Shown piece after piece: positions 11,801-15,819 of a stretch of DNA of 15,819 nucleotides. A model generated the notes under the pieces. That model saw only the letters and a list, made by a program, of their open reading frames with translations. It was not told where the DNA came from and ran no database searches. Every line of letters begins with the position of its first letter. Positions within the stretch are counted from its first letter, which is position 1. The position numbers were made by a program, and so were the translations under genes. Source of the DNA: CAYJRR01 sp964372275 [NCBI: uncultured bacterium] (GTDB lineage Bacteria > CAYJRR01); assembly GCA_964372275.1 (NCBI GenBank), contig CAYJRR010000105.1, positions 1 to 15,819 on the forward strand, written 5' to 3'.

Positions 11801-14800
11801 AAGTTCGCGTTGGGGGTGTAGGTCAGGTTGGGCGCCGCGCCGCTCAGCGTGCCGTTGGCCGCGGTGCCGACGACGACGTAGGTCAGCGCGTCGCCGTCGA
11901 CGTCGATCGCCGGAAGGGTGAACGCCTTCGGCGTGTCCTCCACGACCGAGACCGACAGGTTGCTCGTGGTCGGCGCCTCCTGGACGGCGGCGATGGTGAT
12001 CGAGATCGTCGCCGTGTTGGAGTAGGCGAGTCCATCGCGGACGCGGAAGGAGAAGCTGTCGGTACCGAAGAAGTCGTCGTTCGGCCGGTAGCTCACGTTC
12101 GGCATCGTCCCGAGGAGGGTGCCCTTGGTCGGCGCGGCGACCAGGTGGAACGTCACCGGACTCAGGTCGGGATCGGAGCCGGTCAGGACGATCGGAAGCA
12201 GCGTGTCCTCGGTTCCGTTGAGCGTCTGGCCGTCGGCGACCGGCGCGTCGTTCACCTGTACGATCGTGATCGAGACCGTCTTGGTGTCGGAGTCGATCGA
12301 ACCGTCGTTGACCTTGTAGGTGAAGCTGTCCGATCCGTAGGCATCGCCGTTGGGCGTGAAGGTGAAGGTCGGCCAGGCGCCGCCAATCGTCCCCTTGGTG
12401 GGGGCCGCCACCAGACCGAAGGTCAATGGATCGCCGTCGACGTCGGAGGCGACCAGGGTGAAGGTCTTCGGCGTGTCCTCGTTGGTCGAGACGGACGCCG
12501 CGTTCGCGACGGGCACGTCGTTGACCGGATCGACGGTGATCGAGATCGTCGCGATCGCCGAATAGGCGCCGAAGCCGCTGTTGTCGCGGCTGCGGAAGGT
12601 GAAGCTGTCGGCGCCGTTGAAGTTGGCCTTCGGCGTGTAGGTGACCGACGCGCCGACCCGGCTGATCGTGCCGTTCGCCGGACCGGCGACGGTGTAGAAG
12701 TAGACGGGCGTCCCCTCGACCGGGTCGCCTCCGGTGAGCGTGATCGCCAGCGGGCTGTCCTCGTTCGTCGAGAGGGTCTGGTCGTCGGCGACTGGCGGAT
12801 CGTTCACCGCGGAGATGTAGACGGCGACAGTGACCACGCCCGAGTCGGACGTCCCGTCGTTCACCTTGAAGGTGAAGCTGTCGGACCCGTTCTGGTTCGG
12901 ATCGGGAACGTAGGTCCGGTTGGCGCCGGCGCCGCCCACCGTGCCCTTCGTCGGCGGATCGACGATGACGTAGGTCAGCGGGTCGCCGTCCGGGTCGGAG
13001 CCCTGCAAGGTGATCGCCTTGGAGGCGTCCTCGGCGGTGGTGAGCGAGCCACCGGTCGCCGTCGGCGGATCGGGCAACGGATTGACCGTGACGGTCACCG
13101 TCGCGACGTCCGAGTAGCCGCCGTTCGCGTCCCGCGCCTTGTAGGTGAAGGTGTCGGTTCCGAAGAAGTTCGCATTAGGCTTGTAGGAGATCGCCGGGCG
13201 GCTTCCGACCAGCGTCCCGTTGGCGGGGTTGGCGACGATGTGGAAGCTGATCGCCCCCTCCGTGTCCGATCCCGTGAGGAGGGTCGGGACGGTGACGTCC
13301 TCGTCGGTGGTGAAGGAGAGGTCGTCGGCCGTCGGCAGGTCGTTCACCGAGGTCACGCCGATCGAGACGGTCGCCGCCACCGACCACGCTCCGCCGCCAT
13401 CGCCCACACGGAAGGTGAACGAGTCGGACCCGAAGTAGTCGGGGTTCGGTGTGTAGGTCAGGTTGGGCGCGGCCCCGGCCAACGCCCCCTTGGTCGGCAT
13501 GCTGACGACCTGGAAGACCGGAGCGGCGCCCGAGATGTCGGAACCGACCAGCGTGATCGCCTTGGCGGTGTCTTCGGCCGTCGTCACCGACTGCGGACTG
13601 GCCACCAGAACGGTGTCGTCGACGGGGTTGACGGTGATCGTCACCGTCGCCGGATCGGAATAGAGCGAGCCGTCCCGCACCCTGAAAGTGAACGAATCGG
13701 TTCCGTTGAAGTTCAATCCGGGAGTGTAGGTCCGGGTCGCCCCCGTCCCCGTCAGCGTACCCTTGGACGGAGGCGTGACGTTGTAGTAGGTGAGCGCCGT
13801 CCCTTCCACGTCGGTGCCCGACAGGGTGATCGTGAGGGCGGTGTCCTCGTCGGTCGACACCCCCTGAGCCGTCGCGGTCGGCGCGTCGTTCACCGCGGTG
13901 ATGTTGATCGTCACCGTCTTCGGATCGGAGGTCAGCGTGCCGTCGTTCGCGGTGAAGACCAGCGAGTCCGGACCGGTGGCGTTGGCGTTCGGCGTGTAGG
14001 TGATCGCCGGCAGCGTTCCGCTCCAGGAGCCCTTCGTCGGGCCGGTCGTCACCGTGTAGAAGATCGGATCGGACTCGGCGTCGGTCGCCGAAAGGGTGAT
14101 CGCCTTCGCCGTGTCCTCGGCGGTGGTCACCGTCTGCGCGGCCGCGATCGGCGCGTCGTTGAGCGCGTTGATGGTGACCGTCGCGGAGACGGTGTTCGAG
14201 TAGCGCGAGCCGTCCCGGATCCGGTAGGTGAAGGTGTCGACGCCGCTGACGTTCAGCTTCGGCTTGTAGGTCAGGGCGGTGCCGGAGCCGGAGATGGTGC
14301 CGAGCGTCGGGCGGACCGGGAAGTAGACGGCCACGGCCCCGCCTTCGACGTCGGTGTAGGAGACGACGAACGGCACGGGGACGTCCTCGTCGGTGGTGAA
14401 CGAGACGGGGTTCGCCGTCGGCGCGTCGTTCACCGCGCGGATGGCGATCGAGATCGTCGCCACGTTCGAATCGAGCGCCCCGTCGTTCGCCTTGAAGGTG
14501 AAGCTGTCGAGCCCGTTGGCGTTCGCGTTCGGCGTGTAGAGGAACGACGGACCGGTACCGGTGAGGGCCCCCTTGGTCGGCGCCGCGACGACCGCGTAGG
14601 TCAGCGGATCCTTGTCGAAGTCGGTGGCGGTGACGGTGATCGTCCGCGCCACGTCCTCGGTCACGATCCACGACTTGCTGTAGGCGACCGGCGGGTCGTC
14701 GTTGACGGCGGTGACGTTGACCGTGACCACCGCCGTCCCCGAGTACGACGTGCCGTCGTAGACACGGAACCGGAACGAGGTCGTTCCGTACCAGTTCACC

Positions 14801-15819
14801 GGCGGCGTGTAGGTCAGGTTCGGAGCGACGCCGGTCAGCGTCCCCTTCCCCGGATGGGTGTAGAGCGAGAAGGTCACCGGACTGCCGTCGACCGGGTCGG
14901 AGCCGGTCAAGGTGATCGCCACCGCCGTGTCTTCGGGCGTCGTCACCGCCTGGCCGTTCGCCACCGGCAGGTCGTTGACGCCGGTCACCGTCACCGACAC
15001 CGTCGCGGCGGCGCTGAAGTCGGTGCCGTCGTGCACGCGATATTGGAAGCTGTCGCTGCCGTTGAAGTTGGCGTTCGGGGTGTAGGTCGCGGTCTTGCCG
15101 GACAACGTGACGGAGCCCGAAGACGGAGCGGCGGAGACGCTCCAGGTCATGGTGTCGCCGTCGACGTCGGTCCCGGAGAGAGTGATCGCCTTCGCCACGT
15201 CTTCGTTGGTCGAAGCGGTGAGGTCGGCGACGGTCGGCAGGTCGTTGACCGGGGTGACGGTGATCGAGACGGTGGCGACGGTCGAGAACTTGTTGCCGTC
15301 GCTCGTCTTGAAGCTGAAGGCGTCGGCGCCGGCGTAGTTCGCCTGCGGCGTGTAGGTGAGGTTCGGCGCCGAACCGGTGAGGGTCCCCTTGGTCGGGCCG
15401 TTCACCAGGACGAAGCTGACGGGGCTCCCCTCGGCCGGGTCGGAGCCGGTGAGGACGATCCCGAGCGACGAGTCCTCGACCACGGTCAGCGTCTGCGGAT
15501 CGGCGACCGGCGGGTCGTTGACGTCGGTGACGGTGATCGAAATCGTCTTCACCGCGGAGTCGAGCAGCCCGTCGTTGACCTTGAAGGTGAAGCTGTCGCT
15601 CCCCGAGAACTGTGGATTCGGCGTGTAGACCTGGATGGGGAGCGTGCCGCTGAGGGTCCCGTTCGCCGGTCCGGTCACGATCGCAAACGTCAGCGGGTCG
15701 CCGTCGACGTCCGAGCCGGTGAGCGTGATCGATTTGGTCGCGTCCTCGGCGAGCGTCACCGACTGCGCGTTCGCCACCGGCGCGTCGTTCACCGGGTTGA
15801 CGGTGATGGTGATCTTGCC
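8884..15819 (-). CDS. Giant tandem Ig/cadherin-like repeat protein with C-terminal sorting-type tail (5' end outside window)
   Basis: The frame is open from the right edge (15819) to TGA at 8886-8884: 2311 residues, with the start beyond the window. The first in-frame GTG, at 15792, is the Val of a V-N-D-A-P linker inside a repeat and not a start. Domain order: 21 short Ig/cadherin-like repeats (15780-10078), one long-type Ig repeat, one more short repeat, a fibronectin-III-like domain, and a Gly-Cys / hydrophobic / Arg-rich tail. The repeats carry acidic D-x-D-G-D segments typical of calcium-binding bacterial Ig or cadherin-like domains. The only cysteine I see in the visible protein is in the C-terminal motif. 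The likely role is a long, rigid surface or adhesion protein; there is no sign of enzymatic function. It is followed, 266 bases on, by the FG-GAP lipoprotein gene, which uses the same repeat families. What lies at its N-terminus cannot be seen. Confidence 0.95.
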   Translation of the reverse strand, partial: GKITITVNPVNDAPVANAQSVTLAEDATKSITLTGSDVDGDPLTFAIVTGPANGTLSGTLPIQVYTPNPQFSGSDSFTFKVNDGLLDSAVKTISITVTDVNDPPVADPQTLTVVEDSSLGIVLTGSDPAEGSPVSFVLVNGPTKGTLTGSAPNLTYTPQANYAGADAFSFKTSDGNKFSTVATVSITVTPVNDLPTVADLTASTNEDVAKAITLSGTDVDGDTMTWSVSAAPSSGSVTLSGKTATYTPNANFNGSDSFQYRVHDGTDFSAAATVSVTVTGVNDLPVANGQAVTTPEDTAVAITLTGSDPVDGSPVTFSLYTHPGKGTLTGVAPNLTYTPPVNWYGTTSFRFRVYDGTSYSGTAVVTVNVTAVNDDPPVAYSKSWIVTEDVARTITVTATDFDKDPLTYAVVAAPTKGALTGTGPSFLYTPNANANGLDSFTFKANDGALDSNVATISIAIRAVNDAPTANPVSFTTDEDVPVPFVVSYTDVEGGAVAVYFPVRPTLGTISGSGTALTYKPKLNVSGVDTFTYRIRDGSRYSNTVSATVTINALNDAPIAAAQTVTTAEDTAKAITLSATDAESDPIFYTVTTGPTKGSWSGTLPAITYTPNANATGPDSLVFTANDGTLTSDPKTVTINITAVNDAPTATAQGVSTDEDTALTITLSGTDVEGTALTYYNVTPPSKGTLTGTGATRTYTPGLNFNGTDSFTFRVRDGSLYSDPATVTITVNPVDDTVLVASPQSVTTAEDTAKAITLVGSDISGAAPVFQVVSMPTKGALAGAAPNLTYTPNPDYFGSDSFTFRVGDGGGAWSVAATVSIGVTSVNDLPTADDLSFTTDEDVTVPTLLTGSDTEGAISFHIVANPANGTLVGSRPAISYKPNANFFGTDTFTYKARDANGGYSDVATVTVTVNPLPDPPTATGGSLTTAEDASKAITLQGSDPDGDPLTYVIVDPPTKGTVGGAGANRTYVPDPNQNGSDSFTFKVNDGTSDSGVVTVAVYISAVNDPPVADDQTLSTNEDSPLAITLTGGDPVEGTPVYFYTVAGPANGTISRVGASVTYTPKANFNGADSFTFRSRDNSGFGAYSAIATISITVDPVNDVPVANAASVSTNEDTPKTFTLVASDVDGDPLTFGLVAAPTKGTIGGAWPTFTFTPNGDAYGSDSFTYKVNDGSIDSDTKTVSITIVQVNDAPVADGQTLNGTEDTLLPIVLTGSDPDLSPVTFHLVAAPTKGTLLGTMPNVSYRPNDDFFGTDSFSFRVRDGLAYSNTATISITIAAVQEAPTTSNLSVSVVEDTPKAFTLPAIDVDGDALTYVVVGTAANGTLSGAAPNLTYTPNANFNGADSFTFKVNDGTVDSNVSTVSLSISGVNDAPVANAQSVTTPEDTALAITLTGNDAADGGAVTYSIASNPSKGTLSGTAPNLTYTPSPNANGNDAFNFRVSDGAIATTATISITITAVNDAPTAYSKTSSTDEDTAKVIALTGTDVEGSALTFAVVAPPANGTLTGTPPLMTYTPAANYNGPDSFTYKANDGSLDSAVATVSITVNAVNDPPVAGDQSVSTAEETPIAITLTGSDPVEGSPVTFSIVTGPTQGVLTGTAPNLTYTPNADAVGADSFVFRVRDNLLAYDEGTVSITITGVNDAPVATPQTVTTTEDFALVITLAGTDIDGDPLTYAVDTAPANGSLSGTGASRTYTPNANWNGTDTFTFTAFDGSLTSAPATVTVNVTAVNDPPVADSQTVTTDEDTAAAITLGGSDPVEGSAVTFTLVSSPTKGALSGTMPNLTFTPYANLNGADSFTFKVNDGMDDSAVATVSITINPVNDAPVATPQTVTAYEDQAKAITLAGTDVDGDPLTYAVVNNPALGVLTGSGASRTYTSNADQNGTDTLTFTANDGSLTSAEATVTVNVMPVNDAPSFVAGANQTVAEDAGAQTVAGWAGSFSTGPADESGQSITGFVVTNGDNAKFSVQPAVAADGTLTYTPAANANGTVTVTARIQDDGGTANGGVDTGSPQSFTITLTPVNDQPVADAQTTSTTQDTPKTITLTGSDVDGDSLTFMIVMPPANGTLNTALIPTVEYAPNLSYVGMDSFTFKVNDGTVDSAAATVTINVTAPMTGSSGRDPWTVAGLDPSRRTALFPGLLGEAPIPIEPIGGTTVDTAAPILVVENARAAADKRWRGGRERMDGRRYEFVVRAVVDDRPVMAESPAIEEGEGRTTFDLRDHQLADGDYTWSARVVDARGVAGPWSDPEAFAVDTSAAGDAPGLGRASEGGFGCRVATVPVRGAWSTSAWPIAVLAALLTFRRLRRSAAPR
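8887..9012 (-). other. C-terminal sorting-type signal (MYXO-CTERM-like)
   Basis: The last ~41 residues contain GGFGCRVA, a spacer, a hydrophobic stretch (WPIAVLAALLTF) and a basic end (RRLRR, closing SAAPR). This matches the Gly-Cys motif / transmembrane helix / Arg cluster layout of MYXO-CTERM-type signals, which mark proteins for processing and surface attachment. The Cys is the only one I see in the visible protein. A simple membrane anchor is the alternative. Confidence 0.65.
9058..9393 (-). other. Fibronectin-III-like domain
   Basis: Roughly 112 residues running from PIPIEPIGG through APILVVENA, YEFVVRAVVDD, and DGDYTWSARVVD to GPWSDPEAFAVD. The tryptophan in Y-T-W-S-A-R-V-V-D and the closing G-P-W-S-D-P-x-x-F pattern are typical of fibronectin-III-like domains near the C-termini of secreted bacterial proteins. 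The assignment is by pattern only. Confidence 0.6.
9487..9744 (-). repeat. Last short Ig/cadherin-like repeat
   Basis: This begins PVADAQTTSTTQDTP and has LTGSDVDGDSLTF, then VEYAPNLSYVGMDSFTFKV and VDSAAATVTINVT. The usual Glu-Asp pair is Gln-Asp here. It is the last repeat before the non-repetitive C-terminal region. Confidence 0.87.
9745..10077 (-). repeat. Long-type Ig-like repeat
   Basis: A 111-residue repeat beginning PSFVAGANQTVAEDAG, with a W-A-G segment, SGQSITGFVV, FSVQPAVAADGTLTYTP, QDDGGTANGGVD and QSFTITLTPVND. It matches the five long-type repeats in the downstream gene (3461-5188) much better than its own neighbours, so the two genes share a module. Confidence 0.87.
10078..15780 (-). 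repeat. 21 tandem short Ig/cadherin-like repeats in two alternating subtypes
   Basis: 5703 bases hold 21 repeats, averaging 271.6 bases (about 90 residues). Consensus: VADxQxVTTxED, ITLTGSDxxGxPLTF, PxKGTLSGTAPNLTYTP, NANFNGxDSFTFKVNDG, ATVSITVxAVNDAP. Odd-numbered repeats (from the right edge) mostly have DVDGDPLTF with KVNDGxxDS. Even-numbered ones mostly have DPVEGSPVTF with RVRDGxxYS. The alternation is clear at repeats 1-5 and 11-19, blurred at 6-10, and repeat 20 mixes the types. Known relatives are the bacterial Ig/cadherin-like families found in adhesins. Confidence 0.9.

Noticed and set aside
10078-15780. Regular ~271-bp repeats as a CRISPR-like or satellite array
   Set aside because: The period is that of the encoded Ig-like domains, the frame is kept throughout, and repeats vary at codon third positions as coding repeats do.
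15790-15792. GTG as the start of gene A
   Set aside because: The codons upstream (G-K-I-T-I-T-V-N-P) are in frame and are the end of the preceding Ig repeat, so this GTG is the Val of a V-N-D-A-P linker.

Overview
The window is GC-rich (about two thirds G+C by eye, not computed) and carries two very large, same-strand (minus) genes for repetitive, probably surface-located proteins. Neither is complete: the upstream gene (A) enters from the right edge and stops at 8884; the downstream gene (B) starts at 8617 and is still open at base 1. There is no RNA gene, CRISPR array, insertion sequence or plus-strand gene that I can support. A C-terminal Gly-Cys / hydrophobic / Arg-rich tail on gene A resembles the MYXO-CTERM sorting signal. 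Together with the base composition, this points to a Myxococcota-like (deltaproteobacterial) host; that is inference.

Gene A (8884 to beyond 15819, 2311 residues visible) is a chain of 23 immunoglobulin/cadherin-like repeats. The first 21 are about 90 residues each, followed by one long-type repeat and one further short repeat. A fibronectin-III-like domain and the sorting-type tail come last. The short repeats alternate between two subtypes over most of the array, so the real unit looks like a two-domain block of about 181 residues.

Gene B (8617 to beyond 1, 2872 residues visible) begins with a lipoprotein-type signal peptide at a GTG codon behind a strong Shine-Dalgarno sequence. Its visible architecture is: split Ig-like domain holding 7 FG-GAP repeats; a second split domain holding 7; five long-type Ig repeats; one ordinary Ig repeat; a third split domain holding 7; a fourth split domain holding 7. 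In all four cases the FG-GAP block sits at the same point of the Ig-like domain, where intact repeats have only a short loop. Seven FG-GAP units is the number that closes an integrin-type beta-propeller. The sequence therefore suggests four propellers displayed from loops of an Ig-domain stalk. This is the most notable feature of the window.

The two genes are separated by 266 bases with no convincing terminator. They share the same repeat families, including the unusual long-type Ig repeat, and probably act as a paralogous pair of cell-surface or adhesion proteins. One would be anchored by a C-terminal signal and the other by an N-terminal lipid. No enzyme or regulator is present to specify the role further.
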